From: Anaerorudis cellulosivorans | GTDB taxonomy: Bacteria > Bacteroidota > Bacteroidia > Bacteroidales > Dysgonomonadaceae | Direction of reading: 5' to 3' | DNA length: 64,000 nt | NCBI RefSeq assembly: GCF_025943985.1 | Contig: NZ_JAPCWE010000003.1 | Coordinates: 124,001-188,000, forward strand | In this document: positions 18,701 to 28,415 of the stretch, in pieces | How positions within the stretch are numbered: position 1 is the stretch's first letter | How the letters are laid out: every line of letters begins with the position of its first letter | Translations under genes and position numbers: made by a program | The notes under the pieces: model-generated | Databases searched by the model: none | What the model was told of the DNA's origin: nothing | The model's input: the letters and a program-made list of their open reading frames with translations, nothing else

Positions 18701-21700
18701 TTATTTATTCGCGCTCTTCAGCTCACTTTTTTCGTTAATGGATGTATAAATGGCCGGAATCAGAATCAAAGAAACCAATGCCGAAACCAGTAACCCTCCA
18801 ATGATGGTAACACCCAGCGGCGAATACATTTCTTTACCCATTCCTTTACTCAATGCCATTGGCAACATTCCCAATATCGTAGTCAATGTGGTCATCAATA
18901 TGGGACGCAAACGCGAGCGACCGGCTTCTGCTACTGCATCGTAAAGCGTATATCCACGTTTGCGAAGCATGTTGGTATAATCGACCAATACGATTCCGTT
19001 GTTCACCACAATCCCCATCAACATAATCACGCCGATAAACGTAGTAACGCTCAACGTCAGACCTGTTGCGAGGAACGCCAAAACAACACCTACCAACGTA
19101 AACGGCACGGCAAATATAATGATAAACGGATCTTTAAACGATTCGAACTGAGCCGCCATAACCATATATACCAATGCAATACCAAGGAAAAGTATCAAAT
19201 ACAGATCGCCAAATGATTCGCCTTGATCAACAACCTGACCTCCAAGCGACACGCTGACCCCGTCGGGTATTTCCGTATCGTCTATGATTGCTTGTGCTAT
19301 CTTGGCACCTTTTCCCAACGAAACATCATTCAGATTGGCCGTAGCCAACACAAAACGCTGTTGCGATTCGCGCTGTATTTCCAACAAACCGACATCCTGC
19401 TTGATTTCGGCAACAGACGAAAGGGATACCTGCTTGCCCAATAAATTGGTCAACTGCATCTCCTTCAATTTATCGATGTCGTTACGAAATTCCGGAGCAT
19501 ATCGTATTTTGATATCATAATCGTCTCCGCCCTCGGTAAATTCTCCCGATTCGGCGCCAAATAAATTTTGCCGAATCTGCATGCCGATAAGCGCGGTATT
19601 CAAGGCCATTTGAGATGCTTTTTCTTTATCGATGACAATTTGCACCTCGATTTTTCCGTTGTCGACCGAAGTTTCCACATCCTTGAACTCTTCTCTCGCT
19701 TTCAATTTTTCTTCAAAAGAGAGGGCCATTTTATTGATGACATCCAAATCATCGCCCGACACATGAATTTCTACCGGACGTTTGTTCCCTGTTACGGCTG
19801 CAGACAAAATACTCCCCGCCTGAATTTGATATTTTTCTATTTGAGGAATTTCGTCCAATCGTTTACGAACCGCATCGGCGATCTCTTCTGCCGTTCTTTT
19901 TCGTTTATCGGGAAGAGTAAGGTGGCACAATACACTACCAATATTTTTCCCTTCTTTAAACCCTACCGTCGTTAGCGCTCCATCGCGCGTTTGTCCGGCA
20001 ATAGCTCCGGAAGAACCCGGAACCATTTCATGAATTTCTTCGTGCAATATTTTCAGTATTTGTTGCCCTATACTATCGGTTTGTTCAACACTTGTTCCCA
20101 CCTCGGTTTCAAACGAAAGGGCAAAACTCCCGGCGTCGAAATCGGGAATATAATCCGTACCTATTTTCTTCCCCAATAGCATTACTCCTATAAATACAAC
20201 AACAGCAGAAACAATAACCACCCCCTTATGAACCACCGTCCACGCAAGCAATTTTTTATACCCGTATTCGATTTTATTAAACACGTTTTCGCTCCATCGA
20301 TAAAACTTGCTTCGTTTCGCTTCATTCCCATCTTCCCCTTCCCTTTTCAATAGCTGCGACGAAAGCATCGGTGTTAACGTAAGCGCCGTAAACAACGACA
20401 TAATCATGCACACACACGTCAGGATGGCCAATTGTTTGAACATAATTCCCACGATACCCCCCATAAAAACCATTGGAAGAAACACGACCAATGTTGTAGC
20501 GGCCGAAGCAGCAATGGCCATTCCCATTTCGGAGGTTCCGAAAATGGCGGCTTGCTTGGGGTTGGTGCCTCTTTCTATATGCTGTGTAACATTTTCCAGC
20601 ACCACAATGGCATTGTCCACCACCATACCGATGGCTATGATCAACGACATAAGAGAAAAAATATTGATCGTGTAATCCATAATGTACATCACGATAAATG
20701 CACTAATCAACGATACCGGCATCGTAACAAAAATGATAAGGCTCGAGCGCCATTCTCTCAAGAAAATCAACACCACCAACGTCACAAAAATCAACGCATA
20801 AAAGATAGATGAAGTAAGATTTTTTACCGATTCTGTCACCATCTCGTCGGTACTGATCATTTCATTGATCTGCACATCATGGGGAAGTGTCTTTTCAATT
20901 TTTTCCATTTCTTTTCTCACCGCTTGAACCACTTCCAACGTATTTTCACTCGTTTGCTTTTGCACCAGAAGAGCCACGCCTTCTCCTAGATGATTACGCG
21001 CATAAGCCTCCTTTTCGGCAAAAGTATCTTGCACGATAGCTACGTCTTTCAATCGTACTACTTTCCCGTTGAAAGCCTTCAAGGCAATGTTCTCGATATG
21101 CTCCACCGTTTCGAATTTTCCCGGTACACGTACCGAAAAATCGAACACCCCCACTTTTATGTTTCCGGCCGGTATATTGATGTTCTCGGCCTGCAAAATG
21201 GTCGATATTTCGCTTACCGACAAATTATAGGCCTTTAATTGACGGGGGTCTACACTTATTGAAATCTCGCGTTCGGGCTGCCCCAAATAAATCACTGTTC
21301 CCACACCATCCACTTTGCGCAACGGTGTGGCAATTTTGTCCTCGATGATTTTTTCGATACCGTTATAATTGCTTGTCGCATTGATCGAATAGCCGAGAAT
21401 AGGCATCATGGAGGAATTGATTTTGAAAATAATCGGACTTTCGGCAGCTTTCGGAAGTCTACTTTTAACCAATTCCATTAAGTCCCTGGCATTGTTTGCC
21501 GCAGCCGTAACATCGGTATTCCAGTTGTAACTCAATTGAATAAACGATACATTTTCTTTCGATATCGATTTTATATCTTTCAAATATTCGGCACCTGAAA
21601 GCACAGCCTCAAGAGGTTTGCTCACTTGTTCTTCCACTTCGTTTGCCGATGCACCCGGATATATCGTAATAATGGTAATTGAGGGATATTCCAATTCGGG

Positions 21701-21811
21701 CATCACATCAAGGGGAAGCATTTTCATTGCCACTAAACCAAGAAGGATAATGGCAACAAACAACATCGCCGTAGCTACAGGTCTTTTTACGCCTATTTCA
21801 GGTAATTTCAT
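18701..21811 (-). CDS. RND efflux pump inner-membrane transporter 2 (SwrC-like motifs)
   Basis: 1036 aa, 12-TM RND transporter (MKLPEIGVKRPVATAMLFV start). In TM4 the motif is GMVVDNAIVVLEN, so the second Asp of the proton relay (AcrB D408) is Asn. In TM10 it is GIVVNNGIVLVDY, so the Lys (AcrB K940) is Asn. This combination occurs in the SwrC/YerP-like RND branch (recalled). It follows its adaptor by 18 nt. Compared with pump 1 (5715-8885) it is a clearly different subfamily in the same gene order. Confidence 0.92.
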   Translation of the reverse strand: MKLPEIGVKRPVATAMLFVAIILLGLVAMKMLPLDVMPELEYPSITIITIYPGASANEVEEQVSKPLEAVLSGAEYLKDIKSISKENVSFIQLSYNWNTDVTAAANNARDLMELVKSRLPKAAESPIIFKINSSMMPILGYSINATSNYNGIEKIIEDKIATPLRKVDGVGTVIYLGQPEREISISVDPRQLKAYNLSVSEISTILQAENINIPAGNIKVGVFDFSVRVPGKFETVEHIENIALKAFNGKVVRLKDVAIVQDTFAEKEAYARNHLGEGVALLVQKQTSENTLEVVQAVRKEMEKIEKTLPHDVQINEMISTDEMVTESVKNLTSSIFYALIFVTLVVLIFLREWRSSLIIFVTMPVSLISAFIVMYIMDYTINIFSLMSLIIAIGMVVDNAIVVLENVTQHIERGTNPKQAAIFGTSEMGMAIAASAATTLVVFLPMVFMGGIVGIMFKQLAILTCVCMIMSLFTALTLTPMLSSQLLKREGEDGNEAKRSKFYRWSENVFNKIEYGYKKLLAWTVVHKGVVIVSAVVVFIGVMLLGKKIGTDYIPDFDAGSFALSFETEVGTSVEQTDSIGQQILKILHEEIHEMVPGSSGAIAGQTRDGALTTVGFKEGKNIGSVLCHLTLPDKRKRTAEEIADAVRKRLDEIPQIEKYQIQAGSILSAAVTGNKRPVEIHVSGDDLDVINKMALSFEEKLKAREEFKDVETSVDNGKIEVQIVIDKEKASQMALNTALIGMQIRQNLFGAESGEFTEGGDDYDIKIRYAPEFRNDIDKLKEMQLTNLLGKQVSLSSVAEIKQDVGLLEIQRESQQRFVLATANLNDVSLGKGAKIAQAIIDDTEIPDGVSVSLGGQVVDQGESFGDLYLILFLGIALVYMVMAAQFESFKDPFIIIFAVPFTLVGVVLAFLATGLTLSVTTFIGVIMLMGIVVNNGIVLVDYTNMLRKRGYTLYDAVAEAGRSRLRPILMTTLTTILGMLPMALSKGMGKEMYSPLGVTIIGGLLVSALVSLILIPAIYTSINEKSELKSANK

Positions 21812-21829
21812 TTTATTCTGATTTTTAAT

Positions 21830-22876
21830 TTATTCCTCAACAATTTCCACAAGAGTACCTTCATCCAATTTGCTTTTCCCATCGATAACCACGCGTACGC
21901 CTGCCGCAATTTCGGAAATGTGCACTTGATCTTTTACCATTTCGCCACGTTTCACAGGAATGCGTGAAACCGTATTGTCGTCATTTACAACAAATATAAA
22001 TTCTTCACCGGTACCCGGTTGCCTGTAAATGGCATTAACGGGCACAAAAACACCTTTTTCCGCAGGCAATTCAAGCGATGCCCTGCAAAACATGCCCGGT
22101 TTGAATTTCAACGACGTATTGGGAATTTCCACCTCAACCGAAGAGGTGCGTGTAACGGAAGATAACACGGGAGAAATGTAATGGATTTTTCCGATGACTT
22201 TTTCTTCGGGATACGCATCAAAAACCACCTTCACCTCATTTCCTTTATGTATGAGAGGCAATTCTTTTTCGTTCACTTCTATTTTAACCTTCAAAGGGTT
22301 CAATTGCATCAAAGACACGATGCCGTTTTCAATTTTTAAATCGGCGCTCATGGAAGGTACAAACGAATAATTTTCGCCTTCTTCTACATAAATATCCACC
22401 AAAATGCCCGAAAACGGTGCAGTAATGGTCGTATTTTTTTTCAACATTTTCACTTTGGCTTCCGAGGCTTCGTATTTTGCTTTTATATGATCAAAATCGA
22501 TCAAACTGATACTCCCTTTTTCTTTCAACCGGTTCAATCGTTCGTAGTCTTTTTTGATTGTCTCGTTTTCCACTTGTGCTTGAATAAGCATTTCGTCCGA
22601 CAATTCCACGATTTTTGCACCTTGAGCCACAAAATCTCCTTTTTTGTAATATATTTTTTCTATTCTTCCGGGTAAGGATGAAGCCAAATTGACTTTTCTG
22701 TTTGCTTCCGCAGTACCGGAATAATTGAGAATAGGATGATATTCCGTTTCAACCGATTCGGCAACGGTCACTCTTACGGCTTTCACCTCATTTTCTTCGG
22801 ATTTGTTTTGCGTTGAGCATGCAGTGGTCATCAATACAAGACAAACTGCAAACAATACATTCTTTTTCATATTCAT
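21830..22876 (-). CDS. RND efflux membrane-fusion protein 2
   Basis: 348 aa lipoprotein: signal peptide with lipobox (LVLMTTACST, Cys about residue 20). Lipoyl and beta-barrel segments: ASSLPGRIEKIYYKKGDF and APFSGILVDIYVEEGE, with a short hairpin (KRLNRLKEKGSISLIDFDHI-type region near 90-125). Partner of RND 2 and TolC 2. A second Met at residue 3 is an equally possible start. Confidence 0.9.
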   Translation of the reverse strand: MNMKKNVLFAVCLVLMTTACSTQNKSEENEVKAVRVTVAESVETEYHPILNYSGTAEANRKVNLASSLPGRIEKIYYKKGDFVAQGAKIVELSDEMLIQAQVENETIKKDYERLNRLKEKGSISLIDFDHIKAKYEASEAKVKMLKKNTTITAPFSGILVDIYVEEGENYSFVPSMSADLKIENGIVSLMQLNPLKVKIEVNEKELPLIHKGNEVKVVFDAYPEEKVIGKIHYISPVLSSVTRTSSVEVEIPNTSLKFKPGMFCRASLELPAEKGVFVPVNAIYRQPGTGEEFIFVVNDDNTVSRIPVKRGEMVKDQVHISEIAAGVRVVIDGKSKLDEGTLVEIVEE

Positions 22877-22882
22877 TATCGA

Positions 22883-24418
22883 TTAATTATTTTCTTGATT
22901 ATACATCTCGGGGTAATCATAAATGGCACCGGTGGCCTTATCCAATTCCGTTCGTGCAATTTTCATTTCAATTACGGCATCGATATAATTGTTGCTTGCC
23001 TGCTCCCAATCCAATTGCGATTCCAATAGATCCGTCAGTTTTATCAACCCTTCATTAAAATGATTTTGCGATATATCCATACTTTCTTTCGCTTGCTCTT
23101 TCGATAATTTGGAAATTGCTACTTTATCCAACGACTCGGTATATGCATTTATCGATTGCCGGATCTGCAAATCGATCAATTCTCTTGCTTCATCCAACTC
23201 ATATTGCACGGCTTGACGATCCTTTTTTGCAGCATTTAACGTATGCACCCTATCGCCCCAATGAAAAATGGGCATCGACAAAACCACACCGATATTCCAG
23301 TCGCCACCAAATTTCTTTTCAAAACCTTTATAGGGATTGGGATTTAAGTACGTATATCCGCCGGAAAGAAAAATATCGGGCATAAAACGCGATGTCGCAA
23401 TTTTTTGTGCCGATTCGGCAATCGAAACTTTTTGTTTCAGCATCGCTATTTCCACTCTGTTGTCAACCATTTCAGAGCTTGCCAAATAAGGCAAGGACTC
23501 CTTTTCAAGGCCCGATTCCACTCCATCTGCCACCACAAGATTATCCGATTCTACGCCCATAATCTGAGCCAATACCATTTTCGATAAAGTCAATCCGTTT
23601 TCGGCTTTCAGCAATTTCAATTTGGCATCATTTTGTTTCACCTGCGCCTTCAACAAATCGTTTCGAATGATTAGTCCCTCGTCATATAAATTCTCCAAAT
23701 CGAACACCAGCCGATTCAACAATTCCAAATAAGATTGAGCCAACTTAACTTTTTCATTCATCGATACCACCCGCCAATAAGCCTCATCCGTCTTATTCAC
23801 CAATTCGGCTTTGGTAAGAGTAATGTTGCTGTTCTCAATAATTTCTGCATATTGCGCAATACGATAGGTTTCCGTTATTTTAAATCCTGTAAACAAAGGC
23901 TGCATCACCGATAAACCCGCATAATACGTATTCTTGTAATCCAATTTCATCTGATCGGCCGGAATAAGTGCATATTGCTGAAAAACAGGATTTCCCGAAG
24001 CATCGATCAAGGGTTTGCCGGTTTCGGGATTGATCACCCATGTTTTAAGAGCCGTTGCCGGATCTTCCTGAAAAATTCCCGGATTGAATTTTCCCGTTTG
24101 TTGATCTATGGCATTATAGGGAACAATGGGAAGAAACATATCGTGCTGCAAAAGCTCAATTGCTTTATTGGTATGCAGGTAACCCGCATTCAACTTGAAA
24201 TCGGGCAAATATTTCGTAAAGGCCGATTTCCGTAGTGCAGTGGATGCCTGCGCCTTTTCTTGTGCTATCTTAACTTTTTTGTTTTGCTCCAATGCTAATT
24301 TCCGACATTGTTCCAATGTGTAAACTTCCTGAGCAACAATTCCTTGAGCAAAAAGAATAAAAACCAGACTCAACAAGTTGATTAAACCCTTTCTAAAATT
24401 GATTTCTTTCATATTCAC
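22883..24418 (-). CDS. TolC-family outer-membrane efflux channel 2
   Basis: 511 aa with signal peptide (cleavage near GIVAQE). OEP pattern: YTLEQCRKLALEQNKKVKIA at the N-terminus, two coiled-coil halves and the C-terminal FNEGLIKLTDLLESQLDWEQ. A roughly 45-residue loop between the first helices (residues about 85-150) is longer than in channel 1. It starts 7 nt after the tetR-like stop, so the four genes are one unit. Met at residue 3 is an alternative start. Confidence 0.9.
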   Translation of the reverse strand: MNMKEINFRKGLINLLSLVFILFAQGIVAQEVYTLEQCRKLALEQNKKVKIAQEKAQASTALRKSAFTKYLPDFKLNAGYLHTNKAIELLQHDMFLPIVPYNAIDQQTGKFNPGIFQEDPATALKTWVINPETGKPLIDASGNPVFQQYALIPADQMKLDYKNTYYAGLSVMQPLFTGFKITETYRIAQYAEIIENSNITLTKAELVNKTDEAYWRVVSMNEKVKLAQSYLELLNRLVFDLENLYDEGLIIRNDLLKAQVKQNDAKLKLLKAENGLTLSKMVLAQIMGVESDNLVVADGVESGLEKESLPYLASSEMVDNRVEIAMLKQKVSIAESAQKIATSRFMPDIFLSGGYTYLNPNPYKGFEKKFGGDWNIGVVLSMPIFHWGDRVHTLNAAKKDRQAVQYELDEARELIDLQIRQSINAYTESLDKVAISKLSKEQAKESMDISQNHFNEGLIKLTDLLESQLDWEQASNNYIDAVIEMKIARTELDKATGAIYDYPEMYNQENN

Positions 24419-24425
24419 TGATTAT

Positions 24426-25013
24426 TTAACGTTTTGTTATTCCGTAAAGCAAGATATCGGTCAACCGATTCAGATGAACCGAATATTCTGCTATATCCAG
24501 TTTATCCAGGATGAAAAAGATTTCGAGCCCTTTTAGCGTATTAACGATGATTAAAGCTGTGGAATACGTATCATCAACATCAAATTGTTCGAATTTTACT
24601 CCTTCATCCAAAATTTGTCGAATCACTTGGACCTCATCCTTGTCGTACTTTTCGCGAAGATGCTCCACAAAAGGCAAGTTGGTTAAATAATCGGAATGCA
24701 GAGCTTGGTAATAATTTGCTTTTTGCATAAATTCTTTCGTCCGTTCCAATAAATACACCCTTAGCTTATCTTTAGGAGTAGGCTCTCTTTCCATGGATTT
24801 TTGAAGAGCACTTTTTGCTTCCATAGCCTCCTTTTCGATAACCGCTCTAAAAATGTCTTCTTTGTTTTGAAAATAGTAATAGATGGAACTTTTCCCTTTT
24901 TGCAAGGCATCTGCAATATCATCCATTGTGGTTTTTCTGTACCCATAGCGACTAAAAAGTTCGCCCGCTTTACGAATAATCGTATTTCGCATTTCGTCAC
25001 TTACTGTATTCAT
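24426..25013 (-). CDS. TetR-family regulator of efflux operon 2
   Basis: 195 aa. N-terminal TetR HTH: ELFSRYGYRKTTMDDIADAL then KGKSSIYYYFQNKEDIF. The C-terminal ligand domain is helical and unlike that of the first TetR. It heads the operon tetR-tolC-mfp-rnd-PII and probably autorepresses it. A perfect 10-bp palindrome, TATTCGAATA, lies 33 nt upstream of its start and is a candidate operator. Confidence 0.88.
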   Translation of the reverse strand: MNTVSDEMRNTIIRKAGELFSRYGYRKTTMDDIADALQKGKSSIYYYFQNKEDIFRAVIEKEAMEAKSALQKSMEREPTPKDKLRVYLLERTKEFMQKANYYQALHSDYLTNLPFVEHLREKYDKDEVQVIRQILDEGVKFEQFDVDDTYSTALIIVNTLKGLEIFFILDKLDIAEYSVHLNRLTDILLYGITKR

Positions 25014-25045
25014 CTTTCCTGGGATTTAAATTATTCATATTTGAC

Positions 25046-25055
25046 TATTCGAATA
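25046..25055. promoter_or_regulatory. Candidate TetR operator palindrome
   Basis: Perfect 10-bp palindrome TATTCGAATA in the AT-rich gap upstream of the second tetR gene, close to where a promoter would lie. It is short and absent from the first tetR leader, so the assignment is weak. Confidence 0.3.
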
Positions 25056-25283
25056 AATTGTTCAATTGTTCGAAAATTCAAGGCGCAAATTTATACCCTT
25101 TTTCAGGATGAAACTAATAATACGATATAATTAATGTTAAATACAGTATATAACCATCCGAAAGCACCAATAATAAGCAACCAAACCGGCCGAAAGCATA
25201 GTAACCAAATACTTCGACCGAAATGTGGAAGCAAAATTGAAGTTAATTCACTACTTTTGTACGAACCATCAAAATAACAAAAA

Positions 25284-26072
25284 ATGGAGTATAGTATAGA
25301 AGCTTTATGCAATGCCGTATGCAATATCGCTATTGCAACAGGAAAATACCTGAAAGAAGAACAAATAAAACTCAGTCCTGACGACATTGAATTAAAGGGT
25401 CCGAGAAATTACGTAACCTATATCGATAAGGAAGCCGAACGCCGACTTGTAGAAGCGTTGCAAAACCGGATTCCCGAAGCAGGATTTTTAACCGAAGAAG
25501 CTACCGTTGAATACGAACAAAAAGAATACACGTGGATTATAGATCCGTTGGATGGAACTACCAATTATATACATGGCGACAACCCATTTTCGGTGAGCAT
25601 TGCCCTCATGCGGAAAGGAAAAATCGTGCTTGGTGTGGTCTACGACCCTGTAGCCAACGAGCTCTATTCTGCCATCGAACCAGGGAAAGCCCAACTCAAC
25701 GGCCAACCCATTCATGTGAGTTCTCACGCAGAACTCCAAAACGGATACATTGCCTTTGGCATACCCTACAACCTCACACCGGAAGGCGAAAAAATACTGC
25801 AAAACACACTGGCTCAATTCCGCAAATGCAGTTTTCGCATCAAAGGCTCGGCAGCGGTGGAAATATGCTATGTTGCCTGTGGCAGAAGCGACGCCTACTT
25901 TCACTCGTCACTCTCGCCTTGGGATGTGGCAGCCGGTACATTTATACTGGAATGCGCAGGCGGCAAATGCACCGATTTCTCCGGCGGCAGAAACTACCTT
26001 TTCGGCAAAGAACTGGTAGCAGGTAATGGCAGAATCAACAAAGAAATAATGGACAATATCATTCGAATCTAA
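25284..26072 (+). CDS. Inositol monophosphatase family protein
   Basis: 262 aa Mg2+-dependent phosphatase. Metal-binding motifs are clear: EE in LTEEATVEY, WIIDPLDGTTNYIHG (D-x-L-D-G-T) and SPWDVAAGTFILECAGG (W-D-x-x-A-G). Members act on inositol-1-phosphate or other sugar phosphates, or on 3'-phosphoadenosine phosphate (CysQ). SuhB/ImpA-type function is most likely but the substrate cannot be told. Divergently transcribed from efflux operon 2. Confidence 0.9.
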   Translation: MEYSIEALCNAVCNIAIATGKYLKEEQIKLSPDDIELKGPRNYVTYIDKEAERRLVEALQNRIPEAGFLTEEATVEYEQKEYTWIIDPLDGTTNYIHGDNPFSVSIALMRKGKIVLGVVYDPVANELYSAIEPGKAQLNGQPIHVSSHAELQNGYIAFGIPYNLTPEGEKILQNTLAQFRKCSFRIKGSAAVEICYVACGRSDAYFHSSLSPWDVAAGTFILECAGGKCTDFSGGRNYLFGKELVAGNGRINKEIMDNIIRI

Positions 26073-26120
26073 AAATAAATTGATTATCTTTACGCGGCTA
26101 AAAATATTTCGCAAACAACT

Positions 26121-26681
26121 ATGACAACAGACCTCAAACAAATCGGCGAACGCATAAAAGGGTTACGCGAAGCCCTGGGTTATTCCCCTGAAAAAATGGC
26201 GAGTATTCTGGAACTGAAAGTGGACGATTACCTGGCATACGAAGAAGGAACTAAAGACATTTCGATATCGGTACTTCAACGTATTGAGAAGGAATTCAAC
26301 ATCGATCTTTCCACTCTCTTGTTCGGAACAGAGCCCAAAATGAGCTCTTATTTCATTACCAGAAAGGACAAAGGATTAAGCGTTGAAAGGGTATCAGCCT
26401 ATAAATACCAATCACTCACAGCCGGTTTTACCAACAATATAGCCGAAGTATTCATCGTCACGGTTGAACCTAAACCCATGGATGAAGATTTCTTCAAAAA
26501 TACTCATCCCGGACAGGAGTTCAATATGGTTCTCGAAGGGAGTATGATGATTCACATCAACGGGAAAAACCATATCCTTAACGAAGGCGACAGTATATAT
26601 TTCGATTCTACCCTTCCTCATGGTATGAAAGCATTGAACGACAAACCCGTCAAATTTCTGGCCGTGATTCTCCACCCGTGA
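26121..26681 (+). CDS. XRE-cupin transcriptional regulator
   Basis: 186 aa. N-terminal XRE helix-turn-helix (residues about 8-62: RIKGLREALGYSPEKMASIL). C-terminal cupin_2 domain (about 110-183) with HPGQEFNMVLEGSM and GDSIYFDSTLPHGMKAL, retaining the His/Glu pattern of metal or ligand binding. It sits 54 nt upstream of the acyl-CoA ligase and probably senses a small acid or thioester related to that enzyme's substrate (inference from adjacency). Confidence 0.85.
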   Translation: MTTDLKQIGERIKGLREALGYSPEKMASILELKVDDYLAYEEGTKDISISVLQRIEKEFNIDLSTLLFGTEPKMSSYFITRKDKGLSVERVSAYKYQSLTAGFTNNIAEVFIVTVEPKPMDEDFFKNTHPGQEFNMVLEGSMMIHINGKNHILNEGDSIYFDSTLPHGMKALNDKPVKFLAVILHP

Positions 26682-26735
26682 GAAAAACATCAAACTCTTT
26701 TGGAAAATAAACATAAATACAATTAAAAATTTATC

Positions 26736-28391
26736 ATGCTCGAAAAATTTTTAAAACGAACGGAATTTATATCTCATCAAGATTTTGTAGAAAACTATCA
26801 AATCGAAGTTCCCGAGAACTTTAATTTTGCCTACGATGTAACGGACGAATGGGCAAAAACCCATCCCGACAAACGAGCCATTTGCTGGACAAACGATCGA
26901 GGCGAACACCGCGACATGACATTCGCAGAGTTGAAGGAGCTATCTGATAAGACAGCTTCTTTTTTTCAATCGTTGGGTATTGAAAAAGGAGACATGGTGA
27001 TGCTCATCCTTAAACGAAACATCGAATTTTGGTATACCATTCTGGCACTACACAAGATAGGAGCGGTAGCCATCCCGGCCACTCATCTGCTTACCGATAA
27101 AGATATCGTTTATCGCGCCAATGCAGCGAGCATCAAAGCGATAGTAGCATCCGAAGATCCGGAGCTCATCGACCATATCAACAAAGCCCTCCCCAAATCG
27201 CCCTCCGTTAAACATCTCATCATAAACAGCAGTAATCATTACGACGGGTGGCTTAGTTTGCACGAGGAGATAGAGAAAGCAGCACCCTTTGTGAAACCTG
27301 AGAAAGTCAACGAAAACAACGACATGATGCTGTTGTATTTCACCTCGGGAACCACAGGACAACCTAAAATGGTGATTCACAATTTCACCTATCCGTTGGG
27401 GCATATCACCACTGCCAAATATTGGCACAATCTGCACGAAAACAGCATACACCTCACCGTTGCCGAAACCGGATGGGCGAAAGCCACTTGGGGAAAACTC
27501 TACGGACAATGGATAGTGGGAGCATGCGTGTTTATTTACGACTACGATGGCAAGTTTATCCCGACCGACATGCTCCGGATGATTTCGAAATACAACGTCA
27601 CCTCGTTTTGTGCACCTCCCACCATCTATCGTTTCCTGGTACGCGAAGACCTCACAAAATACGATCTTTCGGCACTGGAATACTGCACCACGGCGGGCGA
27701 AGCACTCAATCCGTCGATCTTTGAAATCTTTTACAGGCAAACCGGCATTCAGATTAAAGAAGCCTTCGGACAAACCGAAACGGCACCTATCATTATTACC
27801 TTTCCCTGGATTGAACCCAAACCCGGCTCAATGGGAGTTCCCAATCCGCTTTACGACATGAAACTGATTAAGCCCGACGGGCTTCTCGCTGAAGAGGGAG
27901 AGGAAGGCGAAATTTGCATCGACACACACAAGGGGCACCCCCTGAGCTTGTTTATGGGCTATTACCGCGACGAAGAACTCACTCGCAAAGCCTATTCCGG
28001 ACAACTCTATCACACGGGCGACATAGCCTGGCGCGACGAAGACGGTTATTACTGGTTTGTAGGCCGTACCGACGATATCATCAAAAGTTCGGGATACCGC
28101 ATCGGTCCCTTTGAGGTAGAAAGCGCACTGATGACCCATCCGGCCGTTGTGGAATGTGCCGTCACCGGAGTTCCCGACGAAATACGTGGACAAGTAATAA
28201 AAGCAACGATTGTTCTGGCAAATGAATATAAAGGGAAAGAAAGTCCCGAATTGATTAAAGAGATTCAGGATCATGTAAAAAGGGTAACTGCACCCTACAA
28301 ATATCCTCGAATTATCGAATTTGTGGATGAATTACCCAAAACCATCAGCGGTAAAATACGCCGCGTTGAAATTCGTGAAAAAGGAAAATAA
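26736..28391 (+). CDS. AMP-forming acyl-CoA synthetase (ACSM-like)
   Basis: 551 aa ANL-superfamily ligase activating a carboxylic acid to acyl-AMP and then acyl-CoA. P-loop-like motif YFTSGTTGQPKM; A5 region EAFGQTETAP; A7 YHTGDIAWRDEDGYYWFVGR; A8 hinge DDIIKSSGYRIGPFEVE; and A10 KTISGKIRR with the catalytic Lys. It resembles medium-chain/aromatic acid ligases. Paired with the upstream XRE-cupin gene. Substrate unknown. Confidence 0.88.
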   Translation: MLEKFLKRTEFISHQDFVENYQIEVPENFNFAYDVTDEWAKTHPDKRAICWTNDRGEHRDMTFAELKELSDKTASFFQSLGIEKGDMVMLILKRNIEFWYTILALHKIGAVAIPATHLLTDKDIVYRANAASIKAIVASEDPELIDHINKALPKSPSVKHLIINSSNHYDGWLSLHEEIEKAAPFVKPEKVNENNDMMLLYFTSGTTGQPKMVIHNFTYPLGHITTAKYWHNLHENSIHLTVAETGWAKATWGKLYGQWIVGACVFIYDYDGKFIPTDMLRMISKYNVTSFCAPPTIYRFLVREDLTKYDLSALEYCTTAGEALNPSIFEIFYRQTGIQIKEAFGQTETAPIIITFPWIEPKPGSMGVPNPLYDMKLIKPDGLLAEEGEEGEICIDTHKGHPLSLFMGYYRDEELTRKAYSGQLYHTGDIAWRDEDGYYWFVGRTDDIIKSSGYRIGPFEVESALMTHPAVVECAVTGVPDEIRGQVIKATIVLANEYKGKESPELIKEIQDHVKRVTAPYKYPRIIEFVDELPKTISGKIRRVEIREKGK

Positions 28392-28415
28392 TAACGTATA
28401 AATGTAATGTTTCCA

